Part shown: piece by piece, positions 37,901 to 45,205 of the stretch | Layout of the letters: every line of letters starts with the position of its first letter | How positions within the stretch are numbered: the stretch's first letter is position 1 | NCBI RefSeq assembly: GCF_014863605.1 | Contig: NZ_CP062252.1 | Coordinates: forward strand, 496,001-560,000 | Length of the DNA: 64,000 nt | From: Pseudomonas allokribbensis | Lineage (GTDB): Bacteria; Pseudomonadota; Gammaproteobacteria; Pseudomonadales; Pseudomonadaceae | Direction of reading: 5' to 3' | Made by a program: the position numbers and the translations under genes | The notes under the pieces: model-generated | Seen by the model: only the letters and a program-made list of their open reading frames with translations | What the model was told of the DNA's origin: nothing | Database searches by the model: none

Positions 37901-37970
37901 ATTTTTATCCTCATAGGTGCCGCAGTTGCGCGACAACAGCTGGCGGCAAGATTAGCCGTGAGCTTGCAGA

Positions 37971-38319
37971 GGTGCAACCGGGTGCAACCCTTTTTTTGTC
38001 GGAATATTCGGCAATTTGTCAGGAATAAATTTCAGCTTCGCGATGACCGCTCTAGATAGGTGCTTTCAAGGCAGATGGAGGGGTGTCACTGCGCCGGAAC
38101 AGTGCAAAATAGGCGGTTTGCAGTCGAAAAAACGACGTAGGTGCAACTAATTCTCAAGAAACTGGTTGCACCTGTTTTGCTTTGTTGCATAGGATTCGCG
38201 CCAAAGGTGCAACCGGGGAACCCGGTGTACCGGCCAATGGCTTTCCTGGGGAAACATTGGTCATAAATGCGCGGCCGTGCGAATCGTCTGTCAGACGTCA
38301 GTCTGCAAACGGTGCAACC
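37971..38319. promoter_or_regulatory. putA-putP intergenic control region with PutA operator array
   Basis: The 458-bp gap (37901-38358) contains seven copies of GTTGCA or its complement TGCAAC, the core recognised by E. coli PutA. They start at 37973, 37983, 38142, 38165, 38184, 38208 and 38313. Five lie in a longer GGTGCAACC or GGTTGCACC. The first two are ten bases apart, one helical turn. Sites lie close to both genes, so PutA probably represses both promoters. No other gene was seen in the gap. Confidence 0.75.
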
Positions 38320-38358
38320 GCCGCCGCTACATAAAAACAAAGCCAGGGCACGTACGTA

Positions 38359-39843
38359 ATGAGCGCAAGCAATCCAACCCTGATCACGTTCGTGATCTAC
38401 ATCGCAGCAATGGTGCTGATCGGCTTCATGGCCTATCGCTCCACCAACAACCTTTCCGACTACATTCTGGGCGGCCGCAGCCTGGGCAGCGTGGTGACCG
38501 CATTGTCCGCCGGCGCTTCCGACATGAGCGGCTGGTTGCTGATGGGCCTGCCGGGCGCCATCTACATGTCCGGCCTGTCCGAAAGCTGGATCGCCATCGG
38601 CCTGATCGTCGGTGCCTACCTGAACTGGCTGTTCGTCGCCGGTCGTCTGCGTGTTCAAACCGAACACAACGGTGATGCGCTGACCCTGCCGGACTACTTT
38701 GCCAGCCGTTTCGAAGACAAAAGCGGCCTGCTGCGGATCATTTCGGCGGTGGTGATTCTGGTGTTCTTCACCATCTACTGCGCTTCCGGCATCGTGGCCG
38801 GTGCCCGTCTGTTCGAAAGCACCTTCGGCATGTCCTACGAGACCGCGCTGTGGGCCGGTGCTGCGGCGACGATTGCCTACACCTTCGTCGGCGGTTTCCT
38901 CGCGGTAAGCTGGACCGACACCGTGCAAGCCACCCTGATGATCTTCGCGCTGATCCTGACGCCGATCATCGTGCTGCTGGCCACCGGCGGCGTGGACACC
39001 ACGTTCCTGGCCATCGAAGCCAACGATCCTGGCAACTTCGACATGCTTAAAGGCACCACTTTCATCGGCATCATTTCGCTGATGGGCTGGGGCCTGGGTT
39101 ACTTCGGTCAGCCGCACATCCTGGCGCGCTTCATGGCCGCTGACTCGGTGAAATCCATCGCCAACGCCCGCCGCATCTCCATGACCTGGATGATCCTGTG
39201 CCTGGGCGGCACCGTGGCTGTGGGCTTCTTCGGTATCGCTTACTTCTCGGCCAACCCGGACGTGGCAATGCCCGTGAGCGAGAACCACGAGCGTGTGTTC
39301 ATCGAACTGGCGAAGATCCTCTTCAACCCGTGGATTGCCGGTGTCCTGCTGTCGGCCATTCTGGCGGCGGTGATGAGCACCCTGAGCTGCCAGTTGCTGG
39401 TGTGCTCCAGCGCCCTGACCGAAGACTTCTACAAAACCTTCCTGCGTAAATCCGCCTCGCAAGTCGAGCTGGTATGGGTCGGCCGCGCCATGGTGTTGCT
39501 GGTTGCACTGATCGCTATCGCGATGGCCGCCAACCCGGAAAACCGCGTGCTGGGCCTGGTGTCCTACGCCTGGGCCGGTTTCGGTGCAGCCTTCGGTCCG
39601 GTCGTGCTGATCTCGGTGATCTGGAAAAAGATGACCCGCAACGGCGCATTGGCCGGCATCCTGGTCGGCGCGATCACCGTGATCGTGTGGAAGCATTTCG
39701 AAGTGCTGGGCCTGTACGAAATCATCCCGGGCTTCATCTTCGCCAGCCTGGCGATCTACTTCGTCAGCCTGCTGGGCCAGCCGAGCAGCGGCATGGTTCA
39801 GCGCTTTGAAGCGGCCGAGAAGGATTTCCATCTGAACAAGTGA
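38359..39843 (+). CDS. putP: Sodium/proline symporter PutP
   Basis: 494 residues with about 13 membrane helices in the sodium:solute symporter (SSF) fold. DYILGGRSLGSVVTALSAGA, SDMSGWLLMGLPGA and GWGLGYFGQPHILARFMA are the conserved PutP blocks, including residues of the Na+ and proline sites in helix 2. It imports proline with sodium to feed PutA. It is divergently transcribed from putA across the shared operator array and is followed by a strong terminator. Confidence 0.95.
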   Translation: MSASNPTLITFVIYIAAMVLIGFMAYRSTNNLSDYILGGRSLGSVVTALSAGASDMSGWLLMGLPGAIYMSGLSESWIAIGLIVGAYLNWLFVAGRLRVQTEHNGDALTLPDYFASRFEDKSGLLRIISAVVILVFFTIYCASGIVAGARLFESTFGMSYETALWAGAAATIAYTFVGGFLAVSWTDTVQATLMIFALILTPIIVLLATGGVDTTFLAIEANDPGNFDMLKGTTFIGIISLMGWGLGYFGQPHILARFMAADSVKSIANARRISMTWMILCLGGTVAVGFFGIAYFSANPDVAMPVSENHERVFIELAKILFNPWIAGVLLSAILAAVMSTLSCQLLVCSSALTEDFYKTFLRKSASQVELVWVGRAMVLLVALIAIAMAANPENRVLGLVSYAWAGFGAAFGPVVLISVIWKKMTRNGALAGILVGAITVIVWKHFEVLGLYEIIPGFIFASLAIYFVSLLGQPSSGMVQRFEAAEKDFHLNK

Positions 39844-39870
39844 TGGGAATGAGCTGAGGCTCACAAAAGA

Positions 39871-39908
39871 ACGGCCCGATTCCTATAGGAAGCGGGCCGT
39901 TTTTTTTG
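39871..39908 (+). terminator. Intrinsic terminator of putP
   Basis: ACGGCCCG (39871-39878) pairs with CGGGCCGT (39893-39900), with the inner part (TTCCTATAGGAA) also self-complementary, followed by eight T. Located 28 bp after the putP stop. Confidence 0.92.
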
Positions 39909-40069
39909 CCTGCGTTTTCCCTGAAGGAAAAGTCTGTAGTCGAATACGCCGATTATTGAAGGGGAGATCGAAATTTGAAGTAGGGAAAATCTGATTTTCC
40001 GGTCACCCATCCTGCACCCCTTGCCCCTCATGCAGAATCGCCCGCCCTCATTCTGCAGAGAGACATCGG

Positions 40070-42085
40070 ATGTTCGCGCCTGCCAATCAACCGCGTTTCA
40101 CGTTGACCGTCGAAGGCGCCCAGTTTGATCTCAAAGTCCTTGAGTTCACGGGCAAGGAAGCCATCAGCCAACCCTTTCGCTTTGACCTGGAACTGGTCAG
40201 CGAGCGGCCGGACCTGGAGCTTGAAAACCTGCTGCACTGTCAGGCGTTTCTGAGTTTTGATGAAGACGGTTCCGGTATTCACGGTCAGATCTATCGGGTC
40301 GGGCAGGCGGATTCCGGCAAGCGTCTGACCCGCTACCACGTCAGCCTTGTTCCGCGTCTGGCCTATCTCGGCCACCGGATCAATCAGCGGATCTTCCAGC
40401 ATCAAAGCGTGCCGCAGATCGTGACGCAGATCCTCAAGGATCACGCGATCCTGCGCGATGCCTTCGAATTTCGCCTCGGTAGCGATTACCCGCCCCGTGA
40501 ATATTGTGTGCAGTACGCCGAAAGTGATCTGGTGTTCATTCAGCGCCTGTGTGCCGAAGTCGGCATTCATTTCCACTTTCAGCACAGTCCTGACGGGCAT
40601 TTGTTGGTGTTCGGCGACGATCAAACGGTGTTCCCGCGTCTGGCCGAACCGACGCTGTACCTCCCGGGCAGCGGCATGGCTGCATCGGCCCCGGCGATCA
40701 AGCGTTTCACGGTACGTGTTGAAACCCGCACCAGCGTAGTCACCCGGCGTGATTACGACTTCACCAAACCCCGGCTGGCGCTGCAAAGTCGCGCCGAAAG
40801 CGAACAGCGCCCGGTGCTGGAGGATTATCACTTTCCCGGCCAGTTCACCGAGCGCGAAACCGGCAAGCAACTGGCCCAGCGCACGCTTGAGCGGCATGTC
40901 GCCGACTACCGTCAGGCTGAGGGTCGCAGCGATCAATCTGCCTTGGTCAGCGGACATTTCCTGCAACTGACCGAGCATCCACGCCAGGACTTGAATGACC
41001 TCTGGCTGCTGACTGCCGTCGAGCACCATGGACGACAGCCGCAAGTGCTGGAGGAGTCGGTCACCAGCGATGGCGATGAATTCCAGGGTTACCGTAATAC
41101 CTTTCTCGCCACGCCGTGGGACGTGTTCTTCCGTCCACCGATGGGCCCGGAAAAGCCACGGATGCTTGGTTATCAACCGGCCGTGGTTACCGGCCCGAAA
41201 GACAGTGAAATCCATTGCGACGAGTACGGCCGGGTCAAGGTGCAACTGGCCTGGGATCGCGACGGCGAACTCAACGAGCATTCCAGTTGCTGGCTGCGGG
41301 TCGCCAGTGGTTGGGCTCATGACCGCTATGGCAGCGTGCTGATTCCACGGGTCGGCATGGAAGTGCTGGTGGGGTTCATCGATTCGGATGCCGATAAACC
41401 ATTAGTCATGGGTTGCCTGCCGAACGCGGCGACGCCGGTACCGCTCGATTTGCCGGCCGACAAGACCCGCAGCATTTTCCGTAGCCAGAGTAGTCCCGGC
41501 GGCGGGGGCTACAACGAATTGCGCATCGAAGATCGCAAAGGCGCCGAGGAAATCTACCTGCGCGCCCAGCGAAACTGGACGCAGCATGTATTGAATGATC
41601 AGCAAGTTCAGGTCGACAACCAGCGCAGCGTCGTCGTCACTGGCCTTGCTAAACATGAACTGAAAGCCGATGAGCAGCGCATCACCCACGGCCAGCGCCA
41701 GACCGAAGTGAAGCAGGACGACCATCTTACGGTGACCGGTGACCGGCACATCCGCGTGAGCAATCAGGCGATCAACGCCAGTGCGCAATTCCACGTCAGC
41801 GCCGGTCAGCAAGTGGTGATCGACGGCGGGGCGAGCGCAACGATTCAGGCGGGCGGGCAGTGGATCAACATCGGCCCCGGCGGGATCTTCAGCAGCGTGC
41901 CGATTGTGGTGGGTGGTGCGCTGATGGCGGCGATGAGCGCCGCGCCGACCGTGCCGGGGTTGCCGGAGAAACTGGTGGCGGCACCGGCAGCGATTCTGAC
42001 CGCTGCGCAAATCATGAGCCTTAAAGGTGACGCGCCGTTCTGCGAAGAATGTGAACGCTGCAAGGACGGTATTTGTGCAGCCTGA
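40070..42085 (+). CDS. vgrG: Type VI secretion tip protein VgrG (orphan)
   Basis: 671 residues. The N-terminal gp27-like part runs to about 370 (LEFTGKEAISQPFRFDLELV, REYCVQYAESDLVFIQRLCA). The gp5 OB-fold (HCDEYGRVKVQLAWDRDGE, SSCWLRVASGWA, RVGMEVLVGFIDSDADKPL) follows, then a repeat-rich beta-helix to about 610. The last 60 residues are an extension ending in a cysteine cluster (FCEECERCKDGIC) that may bind metal or an effector. VgrG forms the spike of the T6SS. No tss structural genes lie nearby, so it is an orphan locus served by a T6SS elsewhere. The next gene overlaps it by 11 bp. Confidence 0.93.
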   Translation: MFAPANQPRFTLTVEGAQFDLKVLEFTGKEAISQPFRFDLELVSERPDLELENLLHCQAFLSFDEDGSGIHGQIYRVGQADSGKRLTRYHVSLVPRLAYLGHRINQRIFQHQSVPQIVTQILKDHAILRDAFEFRLGSDYPPREYCVQYAESDLVFIQRLCAEVGIHFHFQHSPDGHLLVFGDDQTVFPRLAEPTLYLPGSGMAASAPAIKRFTVRVETRTSVVTRRDYDFTKPRLALQSRAESEQRPVLEDYHFPGQFTERETGKQLAQRTLERHVADYRQAEGRSDQSALVSGHFLQLTEHPRQDLNDLWLLTAVEHHGRQPQVLEESVTSDGDEFQGYRNTFLATPWDVFFRPPMGPEKPRMLGYQPAVVTGPKDSEIHCDEYGRVKVQLAWDRDGELNEHSSCWLRVASGWAHDRYGSVLIPRVGMEVLVGFIDSDADKPLVMGCLPNAATPVPLDLPADKTRSIFRSQSSPGGGGYNELRIEDRKGAEEIYLRAQRNWTQHVLNDQQVQVDNQRSVVVTGLAKHELKADEQRITHGQRQTEVKQDDHLTVTGDRHIRVSNQAINASAQFHVSAGQQVVIDGGASATIQAGGQWINIGPGGIFSSVPIVVGGALMAAMSAAPTVPGLPEKLVAAPAAILTAAQIMSLKGDAPFCEECERCKDGICAA

Positions 42086-42782
42086 TCAATGGTTGAAGAA
42101 TGAGTCGCTGAAACCGTCGGAGCAGTTGTTCGCGATTTTCAGCAGCGCCAGTGAGGTAGAACCGCTGAAAGTCTGGCCTTCGAATGCGCAGATGCCGAAA
42201 CCGGTCTGGGCGGAAACGATCTATGCCGAGTGGGATGCGGTGATGCCCTACGTGGGAATCGTCGACGCGGGCAGTGAGTTTCTGGATTGGGTCGCGACCA
42301 CCGAGTCTCGCGACTGGGGTTGGCTGGCGGTCTCTTCGGCGGGGCTTGAGGCGGTGGTCGAGCATTTTCGCAGTTTGACTCAGGTACTGATGCCGGACGG
42401 GGAAGCGGTGTTCTTTCGGTTTTGGGATGGGCGGTATTTGTTGCCGATCCTTGAGTCGCCTGAGGTGGAGGTCGGGCAACTTCTACCGGTCCTCTCGCGA
42501 GGGTTGATCAACGGTCAGGCCGTCGAGATCGGGGGCAGGGCGCAGGCCTCGGGTCAGAAGTTTCCTTGGTGGTCGGTGCCGGAAAAACTGCTGGCGCAAT
42601 TCGGTGGTGATGCCCGGATCAACAATGCCTTGCAGTGGTTGAGCGAGGAACAGACGGCGTTGTTCGAGGCGTTTCCCGCCGATGTCCTGCGCTGCAAGGT
42701 TGTCAGGTTTTTTGCGGTTTCGGCGTCGGACGAATCGTCGGCTTCGGCATTGCTGGACTACTTGCGGGACGAATCAGAGTGA
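42075..42782 (+). CDS. DUF4123 T6SS effector chaperone/adaptor
   Basis: 235 residues from a GTG at 42075, which overlaps the vgrG stop by 11 bp and has a GGACGG site; the longer frame from 42027 lies inside vgrG. WAETIYAEWDAVMPYVGIVD, FLDWVATTESRDWGWLAVSS and FFRFWDGRYLLPIL are typical of DUF4123 proteins, adaptors that load a specific effector on the cognate VgrG. Such genes normally sit directly before the effector gene, which is not recognisable here. Confidence 0.85.
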   Translation: MQPDQWLKNESLKPSEQLFAIFSSASEVEPLKVWPSNAQMPKPVWAETIYAEWDAVMPYVGIVDAGSEFLDWVATTESRDWGWLAVSSAGLEAVVEHFRSLTQVLMPDGEAVFFRFWDGRYLLPILESPEVEVGQLLPVLSRGLINGQAVEIGGRAQASGQKFPWWSVPEKLLAQFGGDARINNALQWLSEEQTALFEAFPADVLRCKVVRFFAVSASDESSASALLDYLRDESE

Positions 42783-42958
42783 AATTTCCGGGCAAGGGCT
42801 TCGGACGTTTCCTGCGAGTTGTGGCGGTTTGCGTGAACTGGTGGGGGCGGTGGTGCGGGGATAGTCTTTTGGCTGTCACTGCGAGAGTGGTGACAGGGTG
42901 TAGGAACCCTTGGAAAACTCACCGTGCATTAGCTCTGTCCTTTGATTGCGGCACTTAA
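42779..42958 (+). CDS. Possible 59-residue ORF after DUF4123 (effector remnant?)
   Basis: A GTG at 42779 overlaps the adaptor stop (GTGA) and opens a frame of 59 codons (VKFPGKGFGRFLRVVAVCVNWWGRWCGDSL at the start). The first 30 residues are hydrophobic and Trp-rich, like a membrane helix; the rest runs into the structured region before the next gene and looks non-coding. It could be a tiny immunity or membrane peptide, or the 5' remnant of a lost effector gene. No family was recognised and no good ribosome site is present. Confidence 0.35.
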   Translation: MKFPGKGFGRFLRVVAVCVNWWGRWCGDSLLAVTARVVTGCRNPWKTHRALALSFDCGT

Positions 42959-43117
42959 GTGTGTCCATAACATCGTTCGCGGCGGCTGTGCGCGGGAACG
43001 CTTCGGCGTAGCTGAGTTTGGTGGGTTCCTCAGTTTCCTACTCTCGTGTACAGCTGCCACCCAAACCTGTAGGAAGGTCGTTGGCAGCCTCACTTAACCT
43101 GCCGAGGTGCAAACAAT
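42873..43117 (+). ncRNA. Probable structured RNA leader upstream of the small gene at 43118
   Basis: The stretch has several nested pairings. CTGTCAC (42873-42879) pairs with GTGACAG (42890-42896). AGGAACCC (42902-42909) could pair at long range with GGGTTCCT (43023-43030). CGTTC/GAACG (42973-42999) form a REP-like stem. GCTGCCA (43053-43059) and TGGCAGC (43082-43088) enclose ACCT (43065-43068) / AGGT (43075-43078), closing the loop GTAGGA. The GGA in a hexaloop resembles an RsmA/CsrA site. Apart from the doubtful 59-codon ORF no gene is seen. Riboregulation is inferred. Confidence 0.45.
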
Positions 43118-43438
43118 ATGTCGACGTTAAAACCCGATCCACCGTACGAACCCTTAATCCCCCACCCCAACAACCGCCTCATGGCGCTGACCAGCAACTG
43201 CAACGACATGCCCACCCTGTTCATCGACACCCACGCCCCGCTCGACATCCTGATGGACGCCGCCAACTACCGCATCCGCGCGGTCATCCAGGTCCTGGAA
43301 AACATGTGCATGCGCGGCTCGGTCGAGTGCGACTCGGTCATCCTCAGCGACTTCGCCCAGCTCTGCGTGATTCCGCTGCGTGATGGCTGCGATGTGTTGG
43401 ATGTGATTGGCAAGCGCCTACGCGCCATACCGTCCTGA
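43118..43438 (+). CDS. Small cytoplasmic protein of unknown function (Pseudomonas DUF3077/DUF6124-like)
   Basis: 106 residues, no signal peptide or membrane helix. It begins MSTLKPDPPYEPLIPHPNNR, a proline-rich start I associate with small Pseudomonas-specific proteins of the DUF3077/DUF6124 group; a helical part follows (DILMDAANYRIRAVIQVLEN, then DSVILSDFAQLCVIPLRDGC) with five Cys in total. The assignment to that group is by resemblance of the opening only. It has a structured leader upstream and a REP palindrome immediately after its stop. Function unknown. Confidence 0.65.
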   Translation: MSTLKPDPPYEPLIPHPNNRLMALTSNCNDMPTLFIDTHAPLDILMDAANYRIRAVIQVLENMCMRGSVECDSVILSDFAQLCVIPLRDGCDVLDVIGKRLRAIPS

Positions 43439-43441
43439 CTC

Positions 43442-43468
43442 GATCGTTCCCACGCTCTGCGTGGGAAC
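43442..43468. repeat. REP-like palindrome
   Basis: GATCGTTCCCACGC and GCGTGGGAAC pair around a TCT loop, four bases after the stop of the small gene; same family as 27443-27470. It can serve as the terminator of that gene. Confidence 0.7.
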
Positions 43469-43544
43469 AAACGCCCACTCAGCCCCCAACCCCTGACTTG
43501 CCGCCCGGTAAAAGGTAAACTTCACGGCCCTCGCAGGAGCAGCC

Positions 43545-44384
43545 ATGAATTATCGTCACGCCTTCCATGCCGGCAATCACGCCGATGTGTTCAAACACCT
43601 GACCTTGACCCGCCTCATCGCCCTGATGTCGCGCAAGGAGCAGCCGTTTGCCTATCTCGACAGCCACGCCGGCATCGGTCTGTATGACTTGCAGGGCGAT
43701 CAGGCCAACCGTACCGGCGAGTACCTGGAAGGCATCGCGCGCTTGTGGGACCAGCCGGATCTGCCGGCGCTGACCGCCGATTACATGAAAGTGCTGCACG
43801 AGATGAACCCGGACGGCCAGTTGCGCTATTACCCGGGGTCGCCGGAGCTGGCGCGGCGTCTGACCCGGCCGCAGGATCGGGTGATGCTCAATGAGAAGCA
43901 CCCCGAAGACGGCGTCCTGCTCAAGGACAACATGGCCGGCGATCGTCGGGTCAAAGTGCATCTGGGCGAGGGCTGGCATGTCGCCCGCGCGATGTTGCCG
44001 GTGCAGGAGAAGCGCGCGGTGATGCTGATTGATCCGCCGTTCGAACAGCTCGATGAAATGCAGCGCTGTGCAGCCTCGATGAAAGAGGCCATTGGCCGGA
44101 TGCGCCAAACCGTGGCGGCGATCTGGTATCCGGTGAAGGACCAGCGCGCACTGCGTCGTTTCTATCAGGATCTGGCCGGCACCGGTGCGCCGAAGTTGCT
44201 GCGGGTCGAGCTGCTGGTGCATCCGCTGGACACGCCGAACAGCCTGAACGGTTCCGGGCTGGCGATCGCCAATCCGCCGTGGGGGCTGGAGGAAGAATTG
44301 CGTGAGCTGCTGCCGTGGCTGTCCAAGAAACTGGGCCAGACCCAGGGTGGGTGGCAGATGGATTGGTTGATCGCCGAGAGCTGA
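43545..44384 (+). CDS. rlmJ: 23S rRNA (adenine2030-N6)-methyltransferase RlmJ
   Basis: 279 residues matching RlmJ (YhiR). The start MNYRHAFHAGNHADVFKH is diagnostic, YLDSHAGIGLYDL is the SAM-binding loop, and MLIDPPFEQLDEM carries the DPPF catalytic motif of N6-adenine methyltransferases. RlmJ methylates A2030 of 23S rRNA; homologues were earlier linked to use of external DNA as a nutrient. Single gene; the converging msrA lies beyond a palindrome. Confidence 0.95.
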   Translation: MNYRHAFHAGNHADVFKHLTLTRLIALMSRKEQPFAYLDSHAGIGLYDLQGDQANRTGEYLEGIARLWDQPDLPALTADYMKVLHEMNPDGQLRYYPGSPELARRLTRPQDRVMLNEKHPEDGVLLKDNMAGDRRVKVHLGEGWHVARAMLPVQEKRAVMLIDPPFEQLDEMQRCAASMKEAIGRMRQTVAAIWYPVKDQRALRRFYQDLAGTGAPKLLRVELLVHPLDTPNSLNGSGLAIANPPWGLEEELRELLPWLSKKLGQTQGGWQMDWLIAES

Positions 44385-44393
44385 TCAACCGTC

Positions 44394-44424
44394 AATCGCT
44401 CCCACGCCAAGCGCGGGAGCGATC
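44394..44424. repeat. REP-like palindrome between convergent rlmJ and msrA
   Basis: AATCGCTCCCACG and GCGGGAGCGATC pair with a short irregular centre (CCAAGC). It is a diverged member of the GATCGTTCCCACG family and lies between two convergent stops, so it may act as a two-way terminator. Confidence 0.65.
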
Positions 44425-44433
44425 AGGGCGGGC

Positions 44434-45099
44434 TTAGTTACCTGCCAGGCTCGGTGGCATGCAAACGCCCGTGCCGCCAATCCCGCAGTAGCCTTCCGGA
44501 TTTTTCGCCAGATACTGCTGGTGATAGGTCTCGGCAAAGTAAACGGTCGGCGCCTGTTCAATCTCGGTGCTGATTTCACCCAGACCTGCCTTCGACAGCT
44601 CAGCCTGATAAACGGCTTTGCTCTTCAACGCCGCATCCAGTTGCTCCGGATGGGTCGCATAGATTACCGAACGGTACTGGGTGCCGATGTCATTGCCCTG
44701 ACGCATGCCCTGCGTCGGGTTGTGTAATTCCCAGAACATTGCCAGCAGCTCTTCGTAGCTGACTTTGTCTTTGTCGAAAACCACCAGCACCACTTCCGAA
44801 TGACCGGTCAGGCCCGAGCAGACTTCTTCGTAGGTCGGGTTCGGCGTGAAACCGCCGGCGTAACCGACCACGGTGCTGACCACGCCTTCACGCTGCCAGA
44901 AGCGGCGTTCCGCACCCCAGAAACAGCCCAGTCCGAAAATCGCGAAATCGACGTCCTGAAAGAACGGGCCAAGCAGCGGCGTGTCTTTGAAGACGAAATG
45001 GTTTTCAGGCAGGGTCATTGCCGTTTCGCGGCCAGGCAGAGCTTGTTCTTTAGTCGGTAGCACGTTTTTGTTCACCAGAATTTCCGAGCGCAGAACCAT
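44434..45099 (-). CDS. msrA: Peptide methionine-S-sulfoxide reductase MsrA
   Basis: 221 residues. The catalytic Cys is in [19 protein letters not shown], with [20 protein letters not shown] and [14 protein letters not shown] as further family blocks; resolving cysteines are in the C-terminal [13 protein letters not shown]. The 45-residue N-terminal extension before GCFWG is as in other long MsrA proteins. It reduces the S-epimer of methionine sulfoxide in proteins using thioredoxin. It lies next to dipA on the same strand (106-bp gap), as in P. aeruginosa. Confidence 0.96.
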   Translation of the reverse strand: MVLRSEILVNKNVLPTKEQALPGRETAMTLPENHFVFKDTPLLGPFFQDVDFAIFGLGCFWGAERRFWQREGVVSTVVGYAGGFTPNPTYEEVCSGLTGHSEVVLVVFDKDKVSYEELLAMFWELHNPTQGMRQGNDIGTQYRSVIYATHPEQLDAALKSKAVYQAELSKAGLGEISTEIEQAPTVYFAETYHQQYLAKNPEGYCGIGGTGVCMPPSLAGN

Positions 45100-45205
45100 G
45101 ATCGTTCCTCTCAGTCAGGATGGGATGTCAATACACAGACCACCAGTGTGCCCAATGATGCCCAGTTAATCACTAGTCAAAATGTGCGGGTACTTTGGTT
45201 GTGGT

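Noticed and set aside
34127..38059. A 1310-codon open frame antisense to putA
   Set aside because: It mirrors the third-position GC bias of putA, has no domain and spans the RHH, PRODH and ALDH coding parts; a shadow frame.
43442..44424. A CRISPR array made of the repeated GTTCCCACGC units
   Set aside because: Only single palindromes separated by whole genes; no regular spacing and no cas genes.
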